Positions 37,394 through 46,714 of a DNA stretch of 64,000 bases are shown here, one piece after another. Position 1 is the first letter of the stretch. The number at the start of each line of letters is the position of its first letter. Position numbers and translations under genes: made by a program. The notes below the pieces were generated by a model. That model ran no database searches and was not told the DNA's origin. It saw nothing but the letters and a program-made list of their open reading frames with translations. The stretch is from Allorhizobium pseudoryzae (GTDB taxonomy: Bacteria > Pseudomonadota > Alphaproteobacteria > Rhizobiales > Rhizobiaceae), in assembly GCF_011046245.1 (NCBI RefSeq), contig NZ_CP049244.1:744001-808000 (forward strand). Reading direction: 5' to 3'.

Positions 37394-37945
37394 GGTGTAC
37401 CATCTCTTGGCGGCTGGCCGTCTTCTGAAGACGAAGCGTCCGGAGGGCCATCCACCGCAGGGATCGCGTTCATTTCAGCGCGACTGTCGTATCCAACGAC
37501 GAAGGTGCCCCTCGACGTCCTCCGAAGGACCGGCCGACCGAAAGGTGCCACGGAAGCGTCATAAATCCTTAAAAATAAATTCATTCGAATGATATCGCGA
37601 TGTCATAGACCGGGCCCAACCTCGGCCCCATGGAAAACGACCTCTCTCAAAACGATCTCACCCAGGGCTGCTTAAGCAGAAGCCATCCCCGGCGCGCGGG
37701 ACCAAGGTCCGCCATCTGTCTGGCGGGGGCCCCTATCGTCAGCTGTTCCCGCACAAGACGGACGTCGTCAACGGTTCGGAACGCTGACCAGCGCGTGCTG
37801 CTCCCTGAGCTGAGCCGCAGGGGCGGGCCGCATGTCGTCCTCGGTCACGCGTTGCGTGGCATCCATGGGCTGTCATCCAATACCGTCATCAAGAACTGCC
37901 GGCCGACCAGGTCCGCACCAGTGAGAACGCTGGAGGCTGCGGTCA
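37394..37945. other. 552-bp region before the Dpp-type operon
   Basis: No gene recognised. It holds an AT-rich patch around 37563-37596 with the perfect palindrome TCATTCGAATGA (37581-37592), and CTGTCAT (37870-37876) with CCGTCAT (37883-37889), a poor Pho-box-like pair. A 107-codon frame runs through 37630-37953 but has biased, low-complexity Arg/Ser content and overlaps the next start; I do not call it. The region is long for a promoter, so a degraded gene or small RNA is possible. Confidence 0.45.
37581..37592. promoter_or_regulatory. Perfect 12-bp palindrome in the AT-rich patch
   Basis: TCATTCGAATGA is perfectly symmetric and sits in the only AT-rich stretch of the region, 354 bp before the first gene of the transporter/phosphoesterase operon. 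Possible operator; regulator unknown. Confidence 0.4.
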
Positions 37946-38944
37946 ATGAGTAACTATGTGACACTGGACGATCTGACCGTCGCCTTCAATGGGGTGACCG
38001 TTCTCCATGCCGTGAACCTTGCCATCGGTCGCGGCGAAACGCTTGGCCTGGTCGGGGAATCCGGCTCAGGCAAATCGGTGACTTGGCTTGCAGCCCTCGG
38101 CCTGCTGCCGGCAACGGCGAAAGTCACCGGCCGTGCCACGCTCGATGGCCAGAACCTCGTCGGCATGGCCCCCTCTGCACTGCGGCGGATCCGCGGCGGG
38201 CGCATCGCCATGATCTTCCAGGATCCTGCCAGCGCCTTGAACCCGATGTTGACCATCGGCAGCCAGATCGGCGAAGCCCTCCTGCTGCATCGCGGGATGA
38301 CCGGTCGCTCGGCGAAGACAGAGGCGCGTCGCCTGCTGGATCTCGTCGGCATTCCGGATGCCGGGCGGCGACTTTCTTCCTATCCGCACGAGCTGTCGGG
38401 CGGCCAGAACCAGCGCGTCATGATCGCCATGGCGCTGGCCGGCGAGCCGGATCTTCTGATTGCCGACGAGCCGACCACCGCGCTTGACGTGACAATCCAG
38501 GCGCAGATCCTCGATCTGCTGGCCCTCGTGCAGCGGGAATCCGGCACCGGCCTCGTGCTGATCAGTCATGACCTCGGCGTCGTTGCCCAGACCTGCGATC
38601 GCGTCGCAGTGATGTATGCCGGACGCATTGTCGAAGAGGCGAGTGCTCGACAGCTCTTCGACAGTCCGGCCCATCCCTACAGCCGAGGTCTGATCGACAG
38701 CCTGCCGCGCCTTGACGGCCCGCGCCGCCGGCTGGTGTCCATCGCAGGTCAGGTCCCGGATCCTCGCGCGCTTCCACAGGGCTGTTCCTTCGCACCCCGA
38801 TGCAGCCGTGCGATTGCCGCCTGTGCAACCTCTGTGCCGACGCTGTCCGGCATGGGTGGTGGTCGAAATCTCGCCTGCTTCAACGCCCTCCATCTCGACC
38901 GTGCCGATCAGGACGGCGCTCTGATGGAGCCCGTCCTGTCATGA
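37946..38944 (+). CDS. Dipeptide/oligopeptide-type ABC transporter ATPase (DppD-like)
   Basis: A 332-aa ATPase. Walker A is GESGSGKSV, then [19 protein letters not shown], signature [15 protein letters not shown], Walker [13 protein letters not shown] and the C-terminal oligopeptide-type Cys motif region ([20 protein letters not shown]). GGAGG precedes the ATG at 37946. It is the first gene of an eight-gene operon with a second ATPase, two permeases, a binding protein and three phosphoesterases. The transported compound is probably a phosphodiester, not a peptide (inference). Confidence 0.9.
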   Translation: MSNYVTLDDLTVAFNGVTVLHAVNLAIGRGETLGLVGESGSGKSVTWLAALGLLPATAKVTGRATLDGQNLVGMAPSALRRIRGGRIAMIFQDPASALNPMLTIGSQIGEALLLHRGMTGRSAKTEARRLLDLVGIPDAGRRLSSYPHELSGGQNQRVMIAMALAGEPDLLIADEPTTALDVTIQAQILDLLALVQRESGTGLVLISHDLGVVAQTCDRVAVMYAGRIVEEASARQLFDSPAHPYSRGLIDSLPRLDGPRRRLVSIAGQVPDPRALPQGCSFAPRCSRAIAACATSVPTLSGMGGGRNLACFNALHLDRADQDGALMEPVLS

Positions 38945-39978
38945 CCACTCCTCTTCTGGAAGCCAGATCGATTGCCAAGGTCTACGACATGCACCGTGGC
39001 CTGTTTGCCAAGGCCACCGGCATCAGGGCTGTCGATGACGTCTCGCTGAGGCTCGAGCGGGGCGACACCCTCGGCATCGTCGGCGAAAGCGGTTCCGGCA
39101 AGTCGACGACCGGGCGCGTCGTCCTCGGGCTGGAGCCGGCGAGCAGCGGCGAGGTCCTCTTCGAAGGCAAGACCATGGCGCCGTCCGCAAGCCCGGATTG
39201 GCGGCGGCTTAGGATGCGGATGCAGATGATCTATCAAGACCCGCTCGGCGCACTGGACCGCCGACTACCGGTCGCGGCCCAGGTGCGCGAACCGCTCGAC
39301 ATCCATGGCCTCGGGACGATCGCGGAGCGCGATGCGCGCGTCAGCGAATTGCTGCAGGCCGTCGGTCTCTCCGCCGGCGTGACGAAACGCTTTCCGCACG
39401 AACTGTCCGGTGGCCAGCGTCAGCGGGTGGTTCTCGCCCGCGCACTGGTATCGAAGCCGGATCTTCTGGTCTGCGACGAGCCCGTCTCCGCGCTCGACGT
39501 GTCGATCCAGGCGCAGGTGGTCAATCTGCTGAGCGACCTGCAGGCCGAACTTGGCCTGACCATGGTGTTCATCAGCCATGACCTGCGGGTGGTCCGCCAG
39601 ATCAGCCGCCGCATCGCCGTCATGTATCTGGGTCGGATCGTCGAGGAGGGTGACGCTGACGATCTCTTCGTGCGGCCGGAACATCCCTATACCCGCGCGC
39701 TGGTGTCCGCCGCACCGATCCCCGGTCGTCGCATGGCCGACCGGGACATGCTGCAGGGCGAGCCGCCGAACCCGGCACAGCGGCCATCCGGCTGTTCGTT
39801 TCATCCACGCTGCCCCTTGGCCATCGCTCGGTGCCGCACGGATGTCCCGTCTCTTCTTTCGCTCGGAGGCAACCGGCTGGTCGCCTGCCATGTCGCTGCC
39901 GGATCATCGCCTGCCCGGTCTGGCGCATCCGCCAGCGGCACCGCACCCGCCCATGCCGTGGAAGGCCTATCCCCATGA
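38941..39978 (+). CDS. Dipeptide/oligopeptide-type ABC transporter ATPase (DppF-like)
   Basis: A 345-aa ATPase. Walker A is GESGSGKST, then IYQDPLGALDRRLPVAAQV, signature LSGGQRQRVVLARAL, Walker B LLVCDEPVSALD and the Cys motif GCSFHPRCPLAIARCRTDVP. Its ATG overlaps the stop of the first ATPase gene by 4 nt and its stop overlaps the next permease start by 4 nt. Overlapping frames before 38941 belong to the first ATPase. Confidence 0.9.
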   Translation: MTTPLLEARSIAKVYDMHRGLFAKATGIRAVDDVSLRLERGDTLGIVGESGSGKSTTGRVVLGLEPASSGEVLFEGKTMAPSASPDWRRLRMRMQMIYQDPLGALDRRLPVAAQVREPLDIHGLGTIAERDARVSELLQAVGLSAGVTKRFPHELSGGQRQRVVLARALVSKPDLLVCDEPVSALDVSIQAQVVNLLSDLQAELGLTMVFISHDLRVVRQISRRIAVMYLGRIVEEGDADDLFVRPEHPYTRALVSAAPIPGRRMADRDMLQGEPPNPAQRPSGCSFHPRCPLAIARCRTDVPSLLSLGGNRLVACHVAAGSSPARSGASASGTAPAHAVEGLSP

Positions 39979-40925
39979 CATTCCAGAGCCTCGTTGCCAT
40001 CCTTTACCGGATACTGCGTTCGGTGATCACGTTGCTCCTGTGCGTATCACTGGTCTTCATTGTCCTGCGCACTGCTGGCGACCCGGTCGATCAGCTGCTG
40101 CCGGCCGAGACGCCTCCATCGGTCATGGAGGAGTACCGGGTGGCATGGGGGCTGGATCAGCCGCTTTACGTGCAGTATTTCGCCTTCCTCGGCAGGGCTG
40201 TTCGCGGCGATCTGGGCGTTTCCTTCACCAATGACCTGCCCGTGGTCAACGTCATTGCTGAGACACTGCCGCGGACCCTGCTGCTTGGCCTGTCGGCCCT
40301 GCTTCTGGCCTCCATCCTCGGGCTCACCTTCGGCATCATCGGAGCCGTGCGGCGTGGCGGTGCGATCGACCGCGGGGTCATGGCCTTTGCCGTTCTCGGC
40401 TATTCCATGCCGATCTTCTTCCTCGGCATCATGATGATCCTGCTTTTTGCCTTGCAACTGCGAATCCTGCCGTCCTCCGGCGCAAAGACCTGGATGCATC
40501 TGATCATGCCGACGGTCACGCTCGCGCTGCCGCTGGCCGGGCGCATCGCCCGCTTTGCACGAACGGCGACGCTGGAAGTGATGGGCAAGCAGTTCATCCG
40601 CACGGCACATGCCAAGGGCGCGGGAGAGACCAGGGTGATCCTGCGCCACGCGCTACCCAATGCCATGGTGCCGCTCTTGATGTTCTACGGCATCGAAATC
40701 GGTCTCGTGCTGTCAGGAGCCGTGGTCACCGAAACCATTTTTGCCTGGCCGGGTCTTGGCCGGCTGCTGGTGTCGTCTGTCTACATGCGTGACCTGCCGG
40801 TGGTTCAGGGTGTCATCCTGACGGTCACCCTCATCATCGTCATGTCCAACCTGCTGGTCGATATCCTCCACGCGGTGATCGACCCCAAGGTCAGCCTTGC
40901 CCGCACGCTTGGAGGTGCAAAATGA
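39975..40925 (+). CDS. Dipeptide-type ABC transporter permease (DppB-like)
   Basis: A 316-aa permease of the DppB/OppB family with six membrane segments. Features include RTAGDPVDQLLP, the YVQYFAFLGRAVRGDLGVSF loop and the coupling EAA region FIRTAHAKGAGETRVILRHALPNAMVPLL. It starts at the ATGA overlapping the previous stop; the longer open frame lies inside the ATPase gene. It overlaps the next gene by 4 nt. Confidence 0.9.
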   Translation: MTFQSLVAILYRILRSVITLLLCVSLVFIVLRTAGDPVDQLLPAETPPSVMEEYRVAWGLDQPLYVQYFAFLGRAVRGDLGVSFTNDLPVVNVIAETLPRTLLLGLSALLLASILGLTFGIIGAVRRGGAIDRGVMAFAVLGYSMPIFFLGIMMILLFALQLRILPSSGAKTWMHLIMPTVTLALPLAGRIARFARTATLEVMGKQFIRTAHAKGAGETRVILRHALPNAMVPLLMFYGIEIGLVLSGAVVTETIFAWPGLGRLLVSSVYMRDLPVVQGVILTVTLIIVMSNLLVDILHAVIDPKVSLARTLGGAK

Positions 40926-41797
40926 CCGCCATCGACAGCAGTTCGTTTTCCCCGCGCCGTTTGTTCGGCGGCTTGCCGATCTCGATCGCCCTCAGCCTGG
41001 CATGGCTCGTTCTCGTGGTCGTCGTCGCGATCTGTGCCGATCTCGTGGCACCTGCCCACTACACGACGCAGGATCTCCTCGCCCGGTTCCGGCCGCCGGT
41101 GTTCATGGGAGGCTCCTGGGACCATAGTCTCGGCACCGATCATCTGGGGCGCGATGTCCTCAGCCGCATCATCTATGCGCTGCGGACCTCGATCCTCATC
41201 GCCGTCCTGGGCACCCTCATCGGCGCGGTCGGCGGCACCCTCATGGGACTGGCCGCCGGTCGCCTGCGCGGTCTTGCGGATCTCTTCGTGATGATGCTCG
41301 CCGATATTCAGACCGCGATGCCGTCGCTTTTCATCGCGATCGCCTTTCTCGCCTTCTTCGGCAACAGCATCCCTCTGTTCATCGTGCTCGTCAGCCTGGA
41401 GGGCTGGGAGCGCTACGCCCGCCTTGCGCGCGGTCAGGTGATCTCGGAGCAATCGGCCGACTACGTGAAAGCGGTTGAAGCGCTCGGTGCCGGACCCGGT
41501 CGCGTCGTCTTCCGCCATCTGCTGCCCAATATCGCCGCCGCTCTCGTCGTGCAGGCGACGCTCAACTTCCCCGGCACGATCCTGCTCGAAACCTCGCTGT
41601 CCTTCCTGGGGCTCGGCATCCAGCCGCCTGGTACTTCGCTGGGACTGATGCTGGGCGAGGGCCGCAACTACCTGCTGAACGCCTGGTGGATCGCCGTTTT
41701 GCCGGGGATCGTAATCTTCCTGACGACGCTGGCCATGAGCCTCTTTGGAGACTGGCTCCGCGACCGGCTCGACCCGACGGTCGAGAAGGAAGGATGA
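40922..41797 (+). CDS. Dipeptide-type ABC transporter permease (DppC-like)
   Basis: A 291-aa permease of the DppC/OppC family. It has the family loop HSLGTDHLGRDVLSRIIYALRTSILIAV and the coupling region SADYVKAVEALGAGPGRVVFRHLLPNI, with FLGLGIQPPGTSLGLML near the end. It forms the channel with the DppB-like protein. The phosphodiesterase gene starts 4 nt after it. Confidence 0.9.
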   Translation: MTAIDSSSFSPRRLFGGLPISIALSLAWLVLVVVVAICADLVAPAHYTTQDLLARFRPPVFMGGSWDHSLGTDHLGRDVLSRIIYALRTSILIAVLGTLIGAVGGTLMGLAAGRLRGLADLFVMMLADIQTAMPSLFIAIAFLAFFGNSIPLFIVLVSLEGWERYARLARGQVISEQSADYVKAVEALGAGPGRVVFRHLLPNIAAALVVQATLNFPGTILLETSLSFLGLGIQPPGTSLGLMLGEGRNYLLNAWWIAVLPGIVIFLTTLAMSLFGDWLRDRLDPTVEKEG

Positions 41798-41801
41798 CGC
41801 G

Positions 41802-42581
41802 ATGACTTACGCTTCCATTTGGACGAGACCAAGACGTGCGGGCGAGCCGGCCTTTATCGGCGGCCATCGCGGCGCAAGCGCGGAGGCTGGCGAGAATTCG
41901 AGGGACGCCTTCGAACAGGCCATCGCTGCCGGCGCCGATTTCATCGAATTCGACTGGCGACTGACCCGCGATGGCATCCCGGTCGTCTTCCATGACGACA
42001 CGCTCATCCGACTGCATGGCGATGCAAGAGCAATCCGCGAGATCGACCACGATGATCTTCACCGTATTCATCCCGGCCTGCTGACGGTCCCCGAGGCTTC
42101 AGAGATTGTCGGCGGGCGCATTTCCATCCTGCTGGATACGAAGATCACCGAACCGGAGGCGCTGCGGGCCGGACTGGAGCTGATCGCACCACATCTCGGC
42201 GATGATGCGCCGGTCGCCTTCGGTACCCGCTCGCTTGCCGCGAGCGAGGTGGTTCGGCAGCACCTGCCGGACAGTCCGATCCTCGGCCTGTTTCGAGACT
42301 ATGGCGACTATCCGGATCTGTCCGCCATGGGCGGTGCTTGGGCCCGGCTTTGGGAAAAAGATGCGTCGGCGGCCGCAGTCGAGCGGCTGCAGTCCATCGG
42401 TCTCAAGGTGATCGTCATGGCCGGCACCCCAACCCATGACGGCGTCGGGGTCATCTCGAACGAGGCGATGGCGGACGTTCTCGCCGCGCAACCCGATGCC
42501 GTGATGCTGAACGATGTCCGAGCGGGCCTCGCCGTGCGCGACATGCGGCAATCCCGCCAACTGAATTCCCCGGGAGGCTGA
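41802..42581 (+). CDS. Glycerophosphodiester phosphodiesterase (GDPD family)
   Basis: A 259-aa TIM-barrel phosphodiesterase. Catalytic motifs are GGHRGASAEAGENS (first His, about residue 22) and EFDWRLTRDGIPVVFHDDTL (Glu, Asp and second His), then LLDTKITEPEAL. The family splits glycerophosphodiesters into glycerol 3-phosphate and an alcohol. No signal peptide is visible, so it acts in the cytoplasm on imported substrate. AAGGAAGGATG lies before the ATG at 41802. It sits inside the ABC operon between permease and binding-protein genes, which points to diesters as cargo. Confidence 0.87.
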   Translation: MTYASIWTRPRRAGEPAFIGGHRGASAEAGENSRDAFEQAIAAGADFIEFDWRLTRDGIPVVFHDDTLIRLHGDARAIREIDHDDLHRIHPGLLTVPEASEIVGGRISILLDTKITEPEALRAGLELIAPHLGDDAPVAFGTRSLAASEVVRQHLPDSPILGLFRDYGDYPDLSAMGGAWARLWEKDASAAAVERLQSIGLKVIVMAGTPTHDGVGVISNEAMADVLAAQPDAVMLNDVRAGLAVRDMRQSRQLNSPGG

Positions 42582-42662
42582 AGAGAGGCCTTCCCGCAAC
42601 AAGGCCGCGGCCACGAAGCCCGGCCATGCCCAATCCCGTCGTCTCAACCAACGGAGCCCATG

Positions 42663-44237
42663 ATGCCCAACATCAACCGTCGCCTGCTGCTGCAGGGTGC
42701 CGCCCTGACGCCTTTCATCTTTGATTTCGTGCCATCGGCCTTTGCCGCGGCCGGCGCAACCCGTCCGGATTTCACCGTTGCCGTCGCCGCGCTGCCGGCG
42801 ACGCTGGAGCCGGCCCGCGAACTCTCCAACGTCGGCACGCGCGTCACCTATTCCATCTTCGACACTCTGATCCGGCGCGACTTTCTTGCCACGCCGGATG
42901 GCGGCGGCTCGGCTCTGAAGCCGCATCTGGCAACCTCCTGGGAGCGTGTCAGCCCCTCCGAACTGATCGTCCATCTGCGCCAGGGCGTCAAATTCCACAA
43001 TGGCGACGAGCTGACCGCGGAGGATGTCGCCTATACCTTCCGTGATGGCCGCCTGCGTGGAGAAAAGGCCCAGATCCCGAGCGGCAAGCCCTATTTCGGC
43101 GTCCTGAAGGATGTCATTGCCATCGATCGCTATACCGTCCGCTTCACCACCAAGGTTGACGATGTTCTTCTCGAGCAGCGTCTCGCCTCCTGGTGTGCCT
43201 GGATCGTCAACAAGCGCGCCTATGAGGAGATGGGCTTCGACGCCTATTCGCGCGCGCCGGTCGCAACCGGTCCTTACAAGGTCGTCTCGCACAGCCAGAA
43301 CGATGCGACGGCGCTCGAAGCTTTCGATGACTACTTCCTCGGCAAGCCGACTGCCAGGAAGGTGACCTTCCGCGCCGTGCCGGAACTGGCTGCCCGTGTC
43401 GCGGGTCTGGTCTCCGGCGAATTCGATCTGATCACGAATGTTCCCCCGGACCAGGTTGGGATCATCGGCGGTTATGACGATATCGAAGTCCGATCGGTCG
43501 TGCTTGCCAATGTGCATGTCCTGGTGTTCGACAATCACGACAAGGTTCTCGCCGACAAGCGCGTGCGCCAGGCGCTCGCCAATGCCATCGACCGCCAGAA
43601 ACTCGTCGATACGCTCTGGCTCGGCAAGGCAGAGGTGCCCGGCAGCCACAACTATCCGGAATATGGCCAGATGTTCGTGGAAGGCCGCAAGCTGCCTTAC
43701 GACCCGCAGAAAGCCAAGGCCCTGCTTGCCGAGGCTGGCTACAAGGGCGAAAAGATTGTCTACAGGACGCAGGCCTCCTACTATACCAATGCGCTTGAAG
43801 CCGCACAGGTTCTGGTCGAAATGTGGAAGGCCGTCGGCATCAATGCCGAGCTGCAGGTGGTCGAGACCTCCGACCAGATGCGAAGCGAAGGTGCCCAGAT
43901 CTACAACTGGTCGAACTCGACGCGTCTGCCAGATCCGCTCGGCGCGCTCTGGGTCGCCTGGGGTCCGGGTGGTGAGATCCAGGCGAAGGATGTGTGGTCC
44001 ATCGACTCCCGCAAGGCCTTCAACGATTATGGCAAGGCGCTGGAAGCCGAAACCGATCCGGCCAAGCGCAAGGCCCTGTTTGTGAAGATGCTGGACACCT
44101 GGGAAGACGAAGCCCCCGGCACGATCCTCTACCAGCCCTTCGAAGCCTACGCGATCAAGAAGTCGATCCAGTGGCGTCCGACCACCTTCTATTTCATGGA
44201 CCTTCGCCCCGACAACCTGCGCTTCCCGCAGGCTTGA
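42663..44237 (+). CDS. ABC transporter substrate-binding protein, family 5 (DppA-like)
   Basis: A 524-aa family 5 binding protein. The N-terminus (NRRLLLQGAALTPF, then FAAAGATR) looks like a twin-arginine signal peptide. Family features include ATSWERVSPSELIVHLRQGVKFHNGDELTAEDVAYTF, PVATGPYKVVSH and KVLADKRVRQALANAIDR. It should deliver substrate to the DppBCDF-like importer. Two adjacent ATGs (42660, 42663) are possible; GGAG at 42653-42656 fits 42663 better. It is placed after the phosphodiesterase gene, an unusual order for such operons. Confidence 0.88.
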   Translation: MPNINRRLLLQGAALTPFIFDFVPSAFAAAGATRPDFTVAVAALPATLEPARELSNVGTRVTYSIFDTLIRRDFLATPDGGGSALKPHLATSWERVSPSELIVHLRQGVKFHNGDELTAEDVAYTFRDGRLRGEKAQIPSGKPYFGVLKDVIAIDRYTVRFTTKVDDVLLEQRLASWCAWIVNKRAYEEMGFDAYSRAPVATGPYKVVSHSQNDATALEAFDDYFLGKPTARKVTFRAVPELAARVAGLVSGEFDLITNVPPDQVGIIGGYDDIEVRSVVLANVHVLVFDNHDKVLADKRVRQALANAIDRQKLVDTLWLGKAEVPGSHNYPEYGQMFVEGRKLPYDPQKAKALLAEAGYKGEKIVYRTQASYYTNALEAAQVLVEMWKAVGINAELQVVETSDQMRSEGAQIYNWSNSTRLPDPLGALWVAWGPGGEIQAKDVWSIDSRKAFNDYGKALEAETDPAKRKALFVKMLDTWEDEAPGTILYQPFEAYAIKKSIQWRPTTFYFMDLRPDNLRFPQA

Positions 44238-44247
44238 GGAGACATTA

Positions 44248-45129
44248 ATGGCCAAGAGGCTGACCATCGTTCAGGTATCCGATACGCATCTGTCGCGTAG
44301 CCATGCCTGGTTCACGGCCAACTGGCCTGTCTTCGTTGCGGAAATGCACGCCCTGTCGCCCGATTTCATCGTCAATTCGGGCGACATCTCGTTCAACGGG
44401 CCGGAGCGGCCCGATGATCTCGCCTTTGCGGTTGCCTGCCACCGGGAGCTTCCTTCTCCGTGGCGGGCCATTGCCGGCAATCACGACGTCGGCGAAGCGT
44501 CCATCGCCTCACGCCTCAACCAACCCGTCAATGACATGCGCCTTGAGGCCTGGCGGACGCATGTGGGTCCCTCCTGGTGGGTCGAGGATCTGGAAAAGGG
44601 TGACCTTCGTCTTCGGCTGGTCGGGCTGGACAGCGCCTTGATGGGCAGCGGCCACGAACAGGAAGCCGTACAGGCCGCCTTTTTCGAGACCGCGCTTGCA
44701 GAACGCGACTGTCGCACGACCATGGTCTTTACGCACATGCCGCCGTTCGGCAAGGATCCCGACGATGCGGCGATCACGACCCATTGCATCCTGCTGGAGC
44801 CGCGCCGCTGGCTGCTTGACCGGTGCCTTGCCCATGGTGTGACGGTGCTGGCCTCGGGGCACATTCACAGGCACACCCAGTGCGACCATCAAGGCCTTCG
44901 CATCGTTACAGCGCCCGCCACGTCCTTCGTCAACATGCCGGCTAATCCGCCGGCCGATATCAGTCCCATGCGTACCGGCTATCTGGTCTGGCATCTCGAT
45001 GCGGACGGTCTTCGTCATCAGGTGGTGCGACCGCGCCTTTTCCTCAGCATCGACGCGAGCAATTGGACCGAAGAAGCCAAAACCACGACTTCGCTGCCGG
45101 AGCGACCCTTACCGGCCAATTTCGGCTGA
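44248..45129 (+). CDS. Calcineurin-like metallophosphoesterase (CpdA/Icc-like)
   Basis: A 293-aa metallophosphoesterase with all metal-binding motifs: SDTHL (Asp12, His14), GDISFNGP, GNHD (about residue 76), HMPPF and GHIHRH. The closest type is the class III phosphodiesterase group (CpdA/GpdQ-like), which includes cyclic nucleotide and glycerophosphodiester enzymes. GAGGAGA precedes the ATG. No signal peptide is seen. It is the second phosphoesterase of this operon and may take part in the same diester degradation. Confidence 0.85.
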   Translation: MAKRLTIVQVSDTHLSRSHAWFTANWPVFVAEMHALSPDFIVNSGDISFNGPERPDDLAFAVACHRELPSPWRAIAGNHDVGEASIASRLNQPVNDMRLEAWRTHVGPSWWVEDLEKGDLRLRLVGLDSALMGSGHEQEAVQAAFFETALAERDCRTTMVFTHMPPFGKDPDDAAITTHCILLEPRRWLLDRCLAHGVTVLASGHIHRHTQCDHQGLRIVTAPATSFVNMPANPPADISPMRTGYLVWHLDADGLRHQVVRPRLFLSIDASNWTEEAKTTTSLPERPLPANFG

Positions 45130-45166
45130 TCTCCAAAATTACACACACTCCGATCAAGGACATCCC

Positions 45167-46465
45167 ATGGCCCATAGAATTGCAGTCACAGTTATGTGCG
45201 ATGGCAATCGCCCGGACTTCGTCACTGACGAAACGACACCCGTGATGGCATCGCTCAAGCGCGCCGGCACCTGGTTTGCCAATCAGCGCGGGATCTTTCC
45301 GTCCGCCACGCGGGCGTCCTCCGCGTCCATCGCCACGGGATGCCATTCGCTGTCCCATGGCCTTCGCGGCAATTGCATGGGCCTGCCGATCGACGGCGGC
45401 TTCGAATTCCATGATGCCGGCAAACCCGAATTTTTTGAAACCTATCGTCGTCATTATGGCCGCATGCTGGCCCGTCCGGCCGTGTCGGAGCGGGTCTCGG
45501 GTCTCTATGGTTCGATCATCGCCAGCAATGCCTCGCCAGGTGCTGCCTTCTTCCATGACAGCTACAGCCATGCCCATATGTATCACCGCGAACTCTGCTA
45601 CGCGCCAGGTCGTATCCCGACGGGAGAAACTCTGACGACCGCAGCCGGGCACGAGGGCGATGCGATCGTTACGCGTCGCTTCATCGAGGCTCTGTTGGAG
45701 CGCCGCCCCTCCGCCGCGACACTCTGGCTGTCTGAACCCGACAAGTCCATGCATGCCGCGCCGCTGGGCTCCGAGGTTCACCTCGCAGCGCTTGCCGGCG
45801 CCGACCGGCTGGTCGGTCAGGTGGCGGAGGCGGTGGAGCGACTGCGCGACGAGGGTCATGAGGTGCTGTTCATCATTGGCTCCGACCATGGCCACGAATC
45901 CGTCACCGAGGCCATTCCGGTCGAACGCCGTTTGTTCGAAGCCGGTTTCAAATCGTCGCTTGAGGGGCCTGAAATCGTCGTTGCACCCCAGGGCTGCGCC
46001 GCCTTCATCCATTTCGGCGGCGAGGCTTCGAGCCGCCGCCGTGAGGCAGCCGATTGGCTGCGCCAGCAGCCCTGGGTGGACAATGTGTTCATGGGTGAAG
46101 ATCTCGCGGCGCTCGGCCAGATCCCGGGCGACGATCTGATTGCCATCGACATGGCAAAAACCGAAGGCGCCAACATCAACGGCGTTCCGGGACTGTCCGC
46201 CATGGCCGTGCGCTTCGACGAGGAGATCGGCGAGATCCGCCGCGACTGCGGCATGCATGGCGGTCGCGGAGCCTATGAGACCAACCCCGTGCTCATGATG
46301 ATCGGCGACGGCTTCGAGGCCGGACGGCTCGTCGCGACGCAAAGCTCCATCACCGACATCGCCCCCAGCATCCTGCACCATCTCGGCCTTCCGGCAACGG
46401 AGATGGACGGCAGCGCGCTGCAGAATGTTCGGCAGGACGTCACTTCCATGATCGCAACTCGCTGA
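45167..46465 (+). CDS. Alkaline phosphatase superfamily phosphodiesterase/nucleotide-pyrophosphatase-like
   Basis: A 432-aa protein. The N-terminal metal-binding Asp is in VMCDGNRPDFV, the probable nucleophile in FPSATRASSASIATG, and later metal ligands in IGSDHGHES and CGMHGGRG. This follows the alkaline phosphatase superfamily layout (phosphodiesterase, phosphonate hydrolase and nucleotide pyrophosphatase types). No signal peptide is visible. AAGGA precedes the ATG at 45167; the earlier open frame overlaps the metallophosphoesterase gene. It is the third phosphoesterase and last gene of the operon; the exact activity is unknown. Confidence 0.82.
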   Translation: MAHRIAVTVMCDGNRPDFVTDETTPVMASLKRAGTWFANQRGIFPSATRASSASIATGCHSLSHGLRGNCMGLPIDGGFEFHDAGKPEFFETYRRHYGRMLARPAVSERVSGLYGSIIASNASPGAAFFHDSYSHAHMYHRELCYAPGRIPTGETLTTAAGHEGDAIVTRRFIEALLERRPSAATLWLSEPDKSMHAAPLGSEVHLAALAGADRLVGQVAEAVERLRDEGHEVLFIIGSDHGHESVTEAIPVERRLFEAGFKSSLEGPEIVVAPQGCAAFIHFGGEASSRRREAADWLRQQPWVDNVFMGEDLAALGQIPGDDLIAIDMAKTEGANINGVPGLSAMAVRFDEEIGEIRRDCGMHGGRGAYETNPVLMMIGDGFEAGRLVATQSSITDIAPSILHHLGLPATEMDGSALQNVRQDVTSMIATR

Positions 46466-46506
46466 TCGTCCTGCCGGGAGCGGGGCAAAAGGCGTCGTGT
46501 GATTGA

Positions 46507-46531
46507 GGAGGGCCAGAGACAGCGGCCCTCC
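46507..46531 (+). terminator. Hairpin after the phosphoesterase operon
   Basis: GGAGGGCC (46507-46514) and GGCCCTCC (46524-46531) form a perfect 8-bp stem with a 9-nt loop, 41 nt after the stop. There is no T-run, so termination strength is uncertain. Confidence 0.5.
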
Positions 46532-46643
46532 GAACACGATCTCTGCCGGCTGCCCGGTGGCCACGAGGTCGAGACTGTCTGAACAGAGGGTGCTGCAACG
46601 CCTGTGCCGCGCCGTGGCCCCACTCGTCCGCGCACTTGTTTGC

Positions 46644-46655
46644 GCAAACGTTTGC
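46644..46655. promoter_or_regulatory. LacI-type operator upstream of the LacI gene
   Basis: GCAAACGTTTGC is a perfect 12-bp palindrome with the central CG typical of LacI-family operators. It lies 59 bp before the lacI-type start codon, so it probably gives negative autoregulation of the whole sugar operon. Confidence 0.75.
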
Positions 46656-46714
46656 TCAACACGAATCTTTGTGTTACCGTTCCTTCACTGACGTGCGGAA
46701 ACGGGAGGCTTTGC

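Noticed and set aside
37630..37953. 107-aa plus-strand open frame
   Set aside because: Arg/Ser-rich, no family match by eye, overlaps the well-supported ATPase start; kept only as unexplained region.
42099..44267. 722-aa minus-strand open frame
   Set aside because: Antisense to the GDPD and binding-protein genes; composition is that of a high-GC shadow frame and no domain is recognisable.
45044..46564. 506-aa minus-strand open frame
   Set aside because: Antisense to the alkaline-phosphatase-like gene; no ribosome binding site or domain.
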